Notes under the pieces: model-generated
The model's input: only the letters and a program-made list of their open reading frames with translations
What the model was told of the DNA's origin: nothing
Database searches by the model: none
Part shown: positions 16,623 through 24,423 of the stretch, in pieces
Position numbering within the stretch: the first letter of the stretch is position 1
How the letters are laid out: each line of letters starts with the position of its first letter
Translations under genes and position numbers: made by a program
Origin: Saprospiraceae bacterium
GTDB taxonomy: Bacteria > Bacteroidota > Bacteroidia > Chitinophagales > Saprospiraceae
Reading direction: 5' to 3'
DNA length: 64,000 nt
NCBI GenBank assembly: GCA_041392805.1
Contig: JAWKLJ010000001.1
Location: forward strand, 2,542,001-2,606,000

Positions 16623-17843
16623 TCAATTATTGCTTGAAATCGGTTTAGCTGGTACCGTTGTTACTGAAATAATTTGTTCTAATAAATCAAAGCCCAATTC
16701 ATCGACCGCATTCGCTGAATTGGAGAGGATGACTACTCCCGTTTGGGTGTCTTTGATAAAGCCAACAAAAACTCGAAAACCACCCGTACCTCCATGATGC
16801 CAAACGACAGGCTGGTTAGTTACCTCATTTAAGGTACTGATAAACCAGCCATACCCAACGGTGGTAGGTCTTTCCTTTTTGCGCGTATAAACGTCTATCC
16901 TTGGTTGTTGCACTTGCTCAAAAGCGTCTGCAAGAACGGTGTTGTCGGTAGTTAAATTGGCTTGAATAAAACGGACCAGGTCTTTACCCGTAGATTTTAG
17001 CCCTCCCGCAGGAGCCATTGCTTTAAAATTCCAAGCATTCGTTGCTTTCCCCTTTCGGGTGTGCCCGATAGCGAATCGAGATAATTGGTCGTCTCTCAAT
17101 GTGATTTGGGTATCGTCCATTTGCAATGGAATCAGCAATTTTTCTTCCAATAAATCGCTAAAATCTTTTTGTTGAATATCTGCCACGAGATTTCCTAACA
17201 GCGCAATGCCGCTATTCGAATATTTATAATGCGTGCCAGGTGCGAAGTTTAGGTCATTACGGTACAGTTTTTCGTAGAGCTCCGCTTTTGTATAATCTTT
17301 GTAGGGGTCCTTTTTTTGTTTGCCTATATAAAGTGGATTCCAGGCGTACAAACCTTTGGGGTCGTCGGAGAGGGCTGCCGTGTGTGAGGCAAGGTTGCAG
17401 AAAGTAATGCACACCTCCGGCGCAAAGGGCGCTGGCTCACAGATCATCCTTGTCCTTGGAACATTATCCACAGCAGTATGGCTATAATCTTCTACTTCCC
17501 TACAAATGAATGGCTTAAAGGCAGGGGCATCTACCCCACTAGGAAGGTAATCTCTGATCCGGTCTTCTAACTGAAAGTGGCCTTCCTGAGCAGCAATGAG
17601 CATCAAGGAAGTCGTAAAAACACTAGTGACGGAACCTAGTTCAAAGATCGTATTTTCATCAGGTGGATGAATAGCATTGTTGCTTAATTGGCCAAAGCCC
17701 TTTATCTCATTAGTCCCATTGCTGATCAGGCCCACCACCAAGCCTTTGTTTTTCTTTTTGTTGACATACTCCTGAGCGAAGGCATTGATGTCGGCACTAA
17801 AAAGGGATTGGGCATTCATTTTAACTGACCATACGCCTAGCAA
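16623..17843 (-). CDS. Serine beta-lactamase-fold hydrolase with altered SxxK and probable N-terminal frameshift
   Basis: The in-frame open region gives 406 residues with a TTG start at 17843. The fold is class C beta-lactamase/D-alanyl carboxypeptidase-like: GSVTS (residues 70-74) sits at the SxxK site, LASHTAAL at the usual LLTHTSGL, YSN (208-210) at the second motif and WHHGG near the C-terminus at the HxG motif. The SxxK lysine is Ser74 (codon AGT), so the general base of canonical enzymes is missing; activity may be lost or changed. Upstream, six A's (minus strand, 17864-17869) interrupt an otherwise perfect Sec signal. With one more A, ATG at 17878 would read MLIKKTVIISLFLLGVW and join this frame. 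A sequencing error, a mutation or phase variation are all possible. It converges with the CHAT gene, 13 bases apart. Confidence 0.75.
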   Translation of the reverse strand: MLGVWSVKMNAQSLFSADINAFAQEYVNKKKNKGLVVGLISNGTNEIKGFGQLSNNAIHPPDENTIFELGSVTSVFTTSLMLIAAQEGHFQLEDRIRDYLPSGVDAPAFKPFICREVEDYSHTAVDNVPRTRMICEPAPFAPEVCITFCNLASHTAALSDDPKGLYAWNPLYIGKQKKDPYKDYTKAELYEKLYRNDLNFAPGTHYKYSNSGIALLGNLVADIQQKDFSDLLEEKLLIPLQMDDTQITLRDDQLSRFAIGHTRKGKATNAWNFKAMAPAGGLKSTGKDLVRFIQANLTTDNTVLADAFEQVQQPRIDVYTRKKERPTTVGYGWFISTLNEVTNQPVVWHHGGTGGFRVFVGFIKDTQTGVVILSNSANAVDELGFDLLEQIISVTTVPAKPISSNN

Positions 17844-18079
17844 AAAGAGGCTAATAATTACTGTTTTTTAATTAGCATGACTAGTTGTATTTTAAGAAGT
17901 TGTCTAAATTTTGATTCTTTTTACGCTTCGCTGAACCCTAACAATTTAATCATTATTACTTATAAAAGTGCTGATGAAAATCAATCCTAGGTGATGATCT
18001 TCATTAGGTGCATAATCTAAAAAATAGGTGTATTCTTAGTGATTAGAATTTTTACAAAATCAAAGGTAACTATGCATAC

Positions 18080-18211
18080 TGGACTTTTGACATTCGCTGT
18101 TATGAAGTGGGAAATCGGAAGGCGGAAAGGCTCAGGAGCGCAATTTCCCCACTTCCGATTTCCCACTTCTAGCCTAGAAAACGGAGGATTACCAAAAGCG
18201 TCAAAAGTCCA
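18080..18211. mobile_element. Palindromic repeat element, copy A (TGGACTTTTGAC ends)
   Basis: Terminal inverted repeats TGGACTTTTGAC (18080-18091) and GTCAAAAGTCCA (18200-18211) are perfect over 12 bp. Inside, an 18-bp perfect inverted repeat, GAAGTGGGAAATCGGAAG (18104-18121) against 18152-18169, encloses CTCAGGAGCGC. The same ends and the CTCAGGAGCGC core recur at 32134-32521. It encodes nothing. The L,D-transpeptidase frame runs open through it, but the gene's real start lies after it. Confidence 0.75.
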
Positions 18212-18251
18212 AATGTATAACAGGTGGGAGTTTTTTAGTCATATTTTGGAT

Positions 18252-19181
18252 ATGAAAAGCTGTCAATCCTTTTATCTGGGACTCTTGATGAGCCTGCTGG
18301 TCTTCCCTTTGTCCTGTCGACAGCCCGAGGTGATAAACACCGAAATAGGCGCGTTCAACATCCCGGTGGATAGCGTTATTCGAACTACTCATTTGTACAG
18401 CATTCCCATTACGTATGATGTTTCGATTGATTGTTATTTCGATTTATTGGACACCCTTGTGCATCGATATGATAGTCTGGTACCGTATACACTGGACGAG
18501 TACTTGCTAGTCAGGGCAAATCCTTGGCTTATCGATTCATTGGTAGCTTCTGATTATTATACGCAGATGGAAAGGGGGAACTTTGTATATGACCAATTGG
18601 CCTATATTATTTTACATAAAGGAGATAGCCTGCTGGTTCCAGACACCCTGGAAGCTCAGCAAATCAGGTCACGACAAGCAAATACCATCATTGATGTAAA
18701 TATCCCCGAATATAAACTCTCCATCATAGAAGAAGATACGATCCGATATACTTTTCTCGTAAGAGTTGGCCGAAATGAGCGCAAATACCTGAAAATGGCC
18801 GGTAGAGAAGTGAGTTTAAAAACTACCCCCGGCGAAGGAGAAATCATCCGTGTCGAAGAAAATCCTTCTTTCATAAACCCCTCTGATGGGAAATATTATA
18901 AAGTCACCAGAAGAGATGATGGGAAAGTAACAAAAATGCCTCGTATCCCCTGGATAGAACCGGAGCTCAATGGCCATCGTTATGGTCACCTCATCCATCC
19001 CACCACGAATCCGGAGACCCTGGGCAAGGCTTATTCCAATGGCTGTGTGGGGGTCGCAGAAGGAGCGGCCTGGCGTATCTACTATTATGCGCCGGTGGGC
19101 ACCAAGGTGGTATTCCGTTACGACTTGATGGTGGTGAATGAACAGGGGGATACCCTGAGGTTAAAAGATATCTACCGATAG
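18252..19181 (+). CDS. L,D-transpeptidase (YkuD) family lipoprotein
   Basis: 309 residues from ATG at 18252. The frame is open to 18039, but that part is the palindromic repeat; starting at MKSCQSFYLG gives a clean lipoprotein signal with lipobox FPLSC. The C-terminal half is a YkuD domain: a His in GHLIHPTTN (about residue 246) and the catalytic Cys in SNGCVGVAEG (about residue 265). The canonical motif is SxGCxR; here the Arg position is Gly, which is unusual. The middle contains a beta-rich stretch around YTFLVRVGRNERKYL that leads into the domain. It is likely periplasmic, cross-linking peptidoglycan stems or attaching proteins to them. Neighbours give no further hint. Confidence 0.82.
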   Translation: MKSCQSFYLGLLMSLLVFPLSCRQPEVINTEIGAFNIPVDSVIRTTHLYSIPITYDVSIDCYFDLLDTLVHRYDSLVPYTLDEYLLVRANPWLIDSLVASDYYTQMERGNFVYDQLAYIILHKGDSLLVPDTLEAQQIRSRQANTIIDVNIPEYKLSIIEEDTIRYTFLVRVGRNERKYLKMAGREVSLKTTPGEGEIIRVEENPSFINPSDGKYYKVTRRDDGKVTKMPRIPWIEPELNGHRYGHLIHPTTNPETLGKAYSNGCVGVAEGAAWRIYYYAPVGTKVVFRYDLMVVNEQGDTLRLKDIYR

Positions 19182-19195
19182 GGCAGGCTTAGCAA

Positions 19196-19242
19196 GACAT
19201 CAGAAGTTAATTCAGGAAGTACCCTGTTAAACTTCTGATGTC
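19196..19242. terminator. Palindromic hairpin, copy 2 (GACATCAGAAGTT)
   Basis: Perfect 13-bp inverted repeat with the same arms as the hairpin at 10607-10653, but a different loop. It lies between the convergent L,D-transpeptidase gene and the Tyr/Trp-rich protein gene. Conservation of the arms and of the convergent setting argues for a reused transcription-end element. Confidence 0.6.
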
Positions 19243-19261
19243 TCTCTCCTACAACGGCCAA

Positions 19262-20893
19262 TTATTCATTTTTCTTCCGAGGCTTGGAAGTTGTTGTTCC
19301 TTTTGACCTAGCCGGAGCTGGGGGCTGGGTTTTAGGAATGGTGGCTCTTGGTGCGGCTTTGGGAGGGCTGGGTTTGGTGGCCTCGGTTTTAGCTTTTTCG
19401 GAGGTGTTGCGATGGTATTCGACGCCTTTTTTCACTTCTGTATTTGGTTGGGTCCTGGGCCGAGTCGCCTCTTTTTTGATAATTCTCGGGTTAGAGGTCG
19501 TCTCTTTATCGGCAGGTTGTCGAGTACCTGTCTTGGTTCTGGGTGCCTCGGCCGTTTGTTTTTTCACTTCTTCCCACTTTCTTAGGGTAGTTTGATTGGT
19601 ATTGGCCAAGTTGGGGTACCGGGTTTTATTTTTTTCGAGGTATTCGATTTGCGAAACAGCCCTTGATGGCTTTTCCATGTTGTTTTTTTCACGGGCCATT
19701 TCAAACTTTCCGAATTCCCGAAAACGCTCAACCTGCCGGTTGGTATTTGTCAACCATTCATCAGAGACTATTTCTTGATTTCGGGTTTTCCACTGATTGA
19801 CACTGACCGTAATACCACTCCTATTTGTCCTATGCCTATTGTAATGATTTACAAAATGACTAGAAAGGCGAGGATATTGGTAGTGATGGCGTGGCTGATA
19901 AAAATACCAATGGGTGAAATAATAAGAAGGAAGTCGGGTAACGATGATGGGACCATCCACGACAAAATAAAAACCCCAATCATACCAATAAGGGAAGGGG
20001 CGCCATCGTGGATAAGCATACCAAGAAGGGTAGCCATACCAGTACGGATAGTGGTAATAATGATATATGGCTATTTCTTTTTCGGTATATTCGTCATCAT
20101 AATTGTAATATGCATCATCATATCCGCTTTCCTCCGCATAGGCGACAGCAGAAGCTTTTAATGCTGCTTCTACTTCGGAATCTTGCGCTAGACTTTCTTG
20201 CCAATCCGTCAGTTCTTCCGCATTTCTGCGAGCAATGTCCAAATGGAGGCTATCCGTTTTATGCAGGACCCATTGCGGGTCTTTTTGATACATGTCTCCT
20301 GCCAAAATAGTTAGCCGAATATTTTCCGTTAAAAGCGTCAACACTTCGGGTAGCTCAATTAATTGCTGTAAAGCGGCCCTACCGTCTATCGGATAGGCCT
20401 CCAGAATAACCTGAAAGGTTTGCTTGGTCGTTTGCTCAAGCTGATCAATTTGTTGTAGCGTGGCATAAAACTGGGTCCCCACCCAAGTCGCACGTTCTTT
20501 AATAGCATCCGGATAGTCTTGCAATAGCTCGGCTATAGCTGTCTTTGAGCCATTTCCTGCTACAACCAAGCGGTGCAGCAAATCAGGATATCGGGTAATA
20601 TCCCAAATCGCTTCCTGTTCTGCTTGGGTAAAATTTTCCAGCACTGCCTTAAAGGCTGCACTGGTTTCGGATTGCAGGCTTTCCAGCTTGATTAAAGCCT
20701 CAGGGTATTGAGCTGCCTGCAAGATAGCAACTCGTGTATCTTCCGGATACATCACTAGTGCTTCTATAGCATCCCGGTCTTCTTCTATCAATTTAGCCAA
20801 TAAATCTTTTTCATTTTGGGCTTTCAAAAGGGGCAAAGATCCCAGTAACAGTATCAGTACGAAGGAGGTCTGCCATGTTTTAATCGTTTTCAT
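19262..20893 (-). CDS. Secreted protein with helical N-half and Tyr/Trp-rich segment
   Basis: 543 residues with a Sec signal peptide ending near LPLLKAQ. Residues ~25-240 are helical with repeated short motifs (ALVMYPEDTR, AAQYPEALIKL, DITRYPDLLHRL, LLQDYPDAIKE), each with a YP dipeptide, reminiscent of DUF3300-type secreted proteins. Residues ~250-350 are extremely rich in Tyr, Trp, Pro and His (YHYPYWYGYPSWYAYPRW). The last ~150 residues are basic, Thr/Lys/Pro-rich and probably disordered. No catalytic motif is visible. A structural envelope or surface role is plausible but unproven. The 3' end faces the L,D-transpeptidase gene across the copy-2 hairpin. Confidence 0.7.
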   Translation of the reverse strand: MKTIKTWQTSFVLILLLGSLPLLKAQNEKDLLAKLIEEDRDAIEALVMYPEDTRVAILQAAQYPEALIKLESLQSETSAAFKAVLENFTQAEQEAIWDITRYPDLLHRLVVAGNGSKTAIAELLQDYPDAIKERATWVGTQFYATLQQIDQLEQTTKQTFQVILEAYPIDGRAALQQLIELPEVLTLLTENIRLTILAGDMYQKDPQWVLHKTDSLHLDIARRNAEELTDWQESLAQDSEVEAALKASAVAYAEESGYDDAYYNYDDEYTEKEIAIYHYYHYPYWYGYPSWYAYPRWRPFPYWYDWGFYFVVDGPIIVTRLPSYYFTHWYFYQPRHHYQYPRLSSHFVNHYNRHRTNRSGITVSVNQWKTRNQEIVSDEWLTNTNRQVERFREFGKFEMAREKNNMEKPSRAVSQIEYLEKNKTRYPNLANTNQTTLRKWEEVKKQTAEAPRTKTGTRQPADKETTSNPRIIKKEATRPRTQPNTEVKKGVEYHRNTSEKAKTEATKPSPPKAAPRATIPKTQPPAPARSKGTTTSKPRKKNE

Positions 20894-21251
20894 ATGCTGC
20901 GATTTTTGGTTTTGACTAAATATGCTGCCTCAAGGAAAGGGCAGTCTAAAAAGAATTATAGTGATAAGGTTATAGGTTGTTAGACAGGTATTAAAAGCGA
21001 TTAGCCGGCCTTGATCCGTCTTTCCCATTTATCAGCTTTTCGCCTTGCCATAAAATCTTAGTTGGGTTGGCGAACTATAGAAAGTTCGGTCTTTTTTCAA
21101 TAATATGCATTGATTTAAATCATTGGGTACGCTAAATTTCGTCAATAAGGAGGTCGTTAAAAAAAGACTTATGAAAACAGGGCAGGCAAAACTAGCTATT
21201 AGGACCAGTGTTTAGTATTTTGCCAAATATTACTCATCCATAAAGACAATT
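20894..21251. other. Divergent intergenic region
   Basis: 358 bases between divergently transcribed genes, presumably holding both promoters. No convincing -7 TAnnTTTG box, hairpin or repeat was identified. Confidence 0.4.
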
Positions 21252-21878
21252 ATGAATATTGCTGATATTTTTGAGAACAACAAAACCTGGATTGCTGAAA
21301 AGCTCAAAGTAGATGAAAATTACTTTGTCGATTTATCTAAAGGACAAAACCCCGGTATCCTGTACATTGGCTGTTCTGATAGTCGGGTGACAGCAGAGGA
21401 ACTGATGGGGGTCCAACCAGGAGAAGTATTTGTGCATAGGAACATTGCGAATATGGTTTCGGCCCTGGACTTAAGCGCGATGTCGGTAATCGAGTATGCC
21501 GTTTCCCATTTAAAGGTGGATCATATTGTCGTTTGTGGCCATTATTATTGCGGCGGGATAAAAGCAGCTATGCAGTCAGCTGATTTAGGCATTTTAAATC
21601 CATGGTTGAGAAACATCAGGGATGTTTACCGACTGCATAAAGCGGAGATGGATACCATCAAAGACGAAAATGACAAATACAATCGCCTGGTCGAGCTGAA
21701 TGTGCAGGAACAGTGTATTAATGTCATCAAAACAGCTGCGGTTCAATTGGCCTACAGGGAAAGAGGGCTTTTTGTTCATGGCTGGGTTTTTGACATCCAC
21801 AGCGGAAAACTGATTGACTTAAAAATAGATTTTCCGCATGTGCTCAAAGATATTATGCAAATTTATCGACTATCATAA
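21252..21878 (+). CDS. can: Beta-class carbonic anhydrase
   Basis: 208 residues, the usual length of bacterial beta-carbonic anhydrases. The zinc and active-site residues are all present: CSDSR (Cys41, Asp43, Arg45) and CGHYYCGG (His97, Cys100). It catalyses reversible hydration of CO2 to bicarbonate in the cytosol, supplying bicarbonate to carboxylases and helping pH balance. The absence of a signal peptide supports a cytosolic site. The CvfB gene follows after 23 bases on the same strand, so co-transcription is likely. Confidence 0.95.
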   Translation: MNIADIFENNKTWIAEKLKVDENYFVDLSKGQNPGILYIGCSDSRVTAEELMGVQPGEVFVHRNIANMVSALDLSAMSVIEYAVSHLKVDHIVVCGHYYCGGIKAAMQSADLGILNPWLRNIRDVYRLHKAEMDTIKDENDKYNRLVELNVQEQCINVIKTAAVQLAYRERGLFVHGWVFDIHSGKLIDLKIDFPHVLKDIMQIYRLS

Positions 21879-21901
21879 TTTATCCTTCCTACTTTTACTG
21901 T

Positions 21902-22741
21902 ATGATAAAACTTGGCCAATACAATACCCTCAAAGCAGCCCGTACTACCCAGCATGGCATGTACCTGGAGGATGAGGAAGGGAAAGAAGTCCTACTCCCC
22001 AATAAATTTGTAAAACCGGATTTAAAGATTGGGAGTGAATTAACGGTGTTTGTTTTTAATGACTCCGAAGACCGTCCCACGGCCACTACGGTACAACCCA
22101 AGATCTTGCTGCACCAATTTGCCTTTCTCCAGGTAAAGGAGGTCAATAAATTTGGAGCCTTCCTTGATTGGGGATTGGAAAAGGATTTGCTCGTGCCTTT
22201 TTCAAAACAGCGCCTGGAGATGGTTAAGGGAAGCAGCTATCTCGTTTATCTTTACATTGATGATGAAAGTGATCGCCTCGTCGGATCTGGTCGATGGCAA
22301 AATCATTTGAACAATGAGGAATTAAGTGTAGAAAAAGGAGAGGAAGTAGACCTCTTAGTAGCTAATGCCACTGATCTCGGCGTGAATGTTATCATTAACC
22401 ATAAACACCTGGGGCTTATTTACCAAAATGAGTTATTCAAGAAAATAAAATTAGGTGATCAGCTGAAAGGATATATCAAACTCATTCGGCCAGACAATAA
22501 GATTGACGTTAGTCTTCAGCAGCAAGGTTATGCCCATGTCGAACCCAATGCGCAATTGATTTTAAACGCCCTAAAGGCCAATGATGGCTTTCTGGAACTT
22601 AATGATCATAGCTCACCGGATCAAATCAGGGACCTGCTTGAAATGAGTAAAAAAACGTTCAAGAAGGCAATTGGTTCCTTATATAAACAAAAATTGATCG
22701 ACCTAAAGCCAGACGGAATTTACTTATTGATCAATTATTAG
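21902..22741 (+). CDS. cvfB: CvfB-type S1 RNA-binding protein
   Basis: 279 residues with three S1-like OB folds followed by a winged helix. S1-like segments are near residues 1-60 (GQYNTLKAARTTQHGMYLED), 70-135 (FAFLQVKEVNKFGAFLDWGL) and 140-210 (EVDLLVANATDLGVNVIIN). The C-terminal ~70 residues (DHSSPDQIRDLLEMSKKTF) form the winged helix. CvfB binds RNA and in Firmicutes affects virulence gene expression; here a general post-transcriptional role is inferred. It ends 11 bases inside the convergent gene that follows. Confidence 0.85.
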   Translation: MIKLGQYNTLKAARTTQHGMYLEDEEGKEVLLPNKFVKPDLKIGSELTVFVFNDSEDRPTATTVQPKILLHQFAFLQVKEVNKFGAFLDWGLEKDLLVPFSKQRLEMVKGSSYLVYLYIDDESDRLVGSGRWQNHLNNEELSVEKGEEVDLLVANATDLGVNVIINHKHLGLIYQNELFKKIKLGDQLKGYIKLIRPDNKIDVSLQQQGYAHVEPNAQLILNALKANDGFLELNDHSSPDQIRDLLEMSKKTFKKAIGSLYKQKLIDLKPDGIYLLINY

Positions 22742-23180
22742 GTATCGCCTGGATTTGGAAATCTTGGGTAGCCACGCCAATTAAATCAAAAGCTGCACCC
22801 GTTAAATCAGCATTGTACCAGCAGTTAACCTTTAATTTTTTGTAAACTTCAATGGCTGCTTTTGCATCAGCCAGGTTCTGGAAGGGTTTAACGATGTAAA
22901 AGGCGCCATATTCATTTTTGATTTTGGTCTCACGATGGTAAATCAACCAAACTTCTCCTATACTTTTGGGAGCCATCAATTTATCCGGATTGGTATTTGC
23001 TGGATAAACGGCAAATTGCACAAAATGAAAATCAGGTATGCGCGTAAAAGGTGCCGTAAATTCTTGCCCAGAGCCCGATTTCACTTCCCGCTCTTTCGTC
23101 AAGCCTCGATAGGTGAACTGGGCCGAAAGGAAATTGGGTGCGATACATAATACGATGATAATAAACCATCCATTCTTCAT
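22731..23180 (-). CDS. Secreted SPOR-like hypothetical protein
   Basis: 149 residues with a signal peptide ending near NFLSAQ. The mature part contains FHFVQFAVYPANT, then YGAFYIVKPFQNLADAKAAI, then VNCWYNADLTGAAF. This pattern of strand, helix with DAKAAI and strand resembles a SPOR (peptidoglycan-binding) domain, but similarity by eye is weak. Likely periplasmic. Its last 11 bases overlap the 3' end of the cvfB-like gene. Confidence 0.6.
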   Translation of the reverse strand: MKNGWFIIIVLCIAPNFLSAQFTYRGLTKEREVKSGSGQEFTAPFTRIPDFHFVQFAVYPANTNPDKLMAPKSIGEVWLIYHRETKIKNEYGAFYIVKPFQNLADAKAAIEVYKKLKVNCWYNADLTGAAFDLIGVATQDFQIQAIPNN

Positions 23181-23328
23181 ATTGTTACTTTTTTCAAGGG
23201 ATAAAATGCACTAGCGCTAAAAATAATATAACTTTCTATATATACTAACAAAACAGGAACGTATTTGCTATCAATAATAATATCCAAGTGCCCAATTTTC
23301 TGAGACATCTAGCTTTTTTCTAATAACT

Positions 23329-24237
23329 TTGTCCGAAAACCATTTGTATTTAATCACTTCACATATTGTACCCATTGGCACTTTGACTTCTCGACTTAGT
23401 GATTATGCTTGTGGCATTTTCCCACAATTCGTCTCTCGAAAAGGGGTAAAAAAAGCCATAAAAAGTGGTGCCATCAGGGTAAATGAATCCATGAGTGCTA
23501 CCGGCTATTGGGTGGCGCCAGGTGACAAGATTCAATTGTTTGACTTACAGCAAAAACAGCCTAAGTCTTTTCCACTTTCGCTGGAGGTGATTTATGAAGA
23601 TGATGACCTGGCCATCATCAATAAGCCTGCGGGTATAGTCGTAAGTGGCAATCAATACCGAACCATAGAAAATGCCCTAGCCGACAATTTGGCTCCTTCT
23701 CCCCTTCCCGATGCACTCAAATGGCCAAAACCTACTCACCGTTTAGATCAAGCAACCAGCGGATTGTTATTAATAGCAAAAACGGTGCTGGCTCGTGTGC
23801 ATTTAGGCCAACAGTTTGAAGAAAAAACTATTCATAAACAGTATCGGGCGATTTGCATTGGCCAGTTGCCTACAGAAGGCCAAATGGATTACCCCATTGA
23901 CCAAAAAGCTGCTTTTACCCGCTTCAATCTGGTGACTCATACCCCATCTATCAAAAACGAGTACCTTTCTTTAGTCGACTTATTCCCATTAACGGGGCGA
24001 ACGCACCAGCTGCGGATTCATCTATCCGAACTAGGATTTCCTATCCTTGGCGATAAAATGTATGGAAAAACGGACCTTATCCTTAAGGGGAAAGGCTTGT
24101 TTTTGGCTGCGGTGGCTTTACAATTTACACACCCCCGGAGCGGGCAACCCCTGCAAATCAGCATACCCGAGCCGCCAAAGTTTAAAGCTTTGCTTACCCG
24201 AGAACAACAGATGTGGGAAAAAAAGCAGCTGGGTTAA
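23329..24237 (+). CDS. RluA-family pseudouridine synthase
   Basis: 302 residues with a TTG start at 23329; no ATG or GTG suits the frame better, and the region upstream stays open without a start, so the N-terminus is uncertain. Residues ~15-75 form an S4 RNA-binding domain (VSRKGVKKAIKSGAIRVNE). The catalytic domain holds HRLDQATSG with the essential Asp140, and later GRTHQLRIHL and LGDKMYG. It isomerises specific uridines to pseudouridine in rRNA or tRNA; which position cannot be told from sequence. Confidence 0.9.
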   Translation: MSENHLYLITSHIVPIGTLTSRLSDYACGIFPQFVSRKGVKKAIKSGAIRVNESMSATGYWVAPGDKIQLFDLQQKQPKSFPLSLEVIYEDDDLAIINKPAGIVVSGNQYRTIENALADNLAPSPLPDALKWPKPTHRLDQATSGLLLIAKTVLARVHLGQQFEEKTIHKQYRAICIGQLPTEGQMDYPIDQKAAFTRFNLVTHTPSIKNEYLSLVDLFPLTGRTHQLRIHLSELGFPILGDKMYGKTDLILKGKGLFLAAVALQFTHPRSGQPLQISIPEPPKFKALLTREQQMWEKKQLG

Positions 24238-24240
24238 AAT

Positions 24241-24420
24241 GTGAATCAAAATCAAAATGTGAATCAAAATCAAAATGTCCTGGGTTGTACTTCCCTAGTG
24301 CCCCATTTTGATTGCCATTTTGATTTTGATTGCCATTTCAATGGCCTCCACCTCTCCAATACTCCACTACCCCCAAGGCTGCACTTAACCTCTCAATTGG
24401 CCACAAAAATGGTTCGAGAA
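24241..24420. repeat. AATCAAA/TTTGATT-rich intergenic repeat
   Basis: Two copies of GTGAATCAAAATCAAAAT open the region, followed by CCATTTTGATTGCCATTTTG. The TTTTGATT/TGCC words are shared with the repeats at 31.5-32.1 kb and 35.86 kb, so this is a member of the same dispersed family or of its variable tail. It is non-coding and lies between convergent genes. Confidence 0.6.
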
Positions 24421-24423
24421 ATA

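Noticed and set aside
18039..18251. N-terminal extension of the L,D-transpeptidase gene
   Set aside because: It translates palindromic repeat copy A; a lipoprotein signal starts at 18252.
19284..20161. Plus-strand frames opposite the Tyr/Trp-rich protein
   Set aside because: They have no start signals or family match; the minus-strand frame has a signal peptide and runs the full length.
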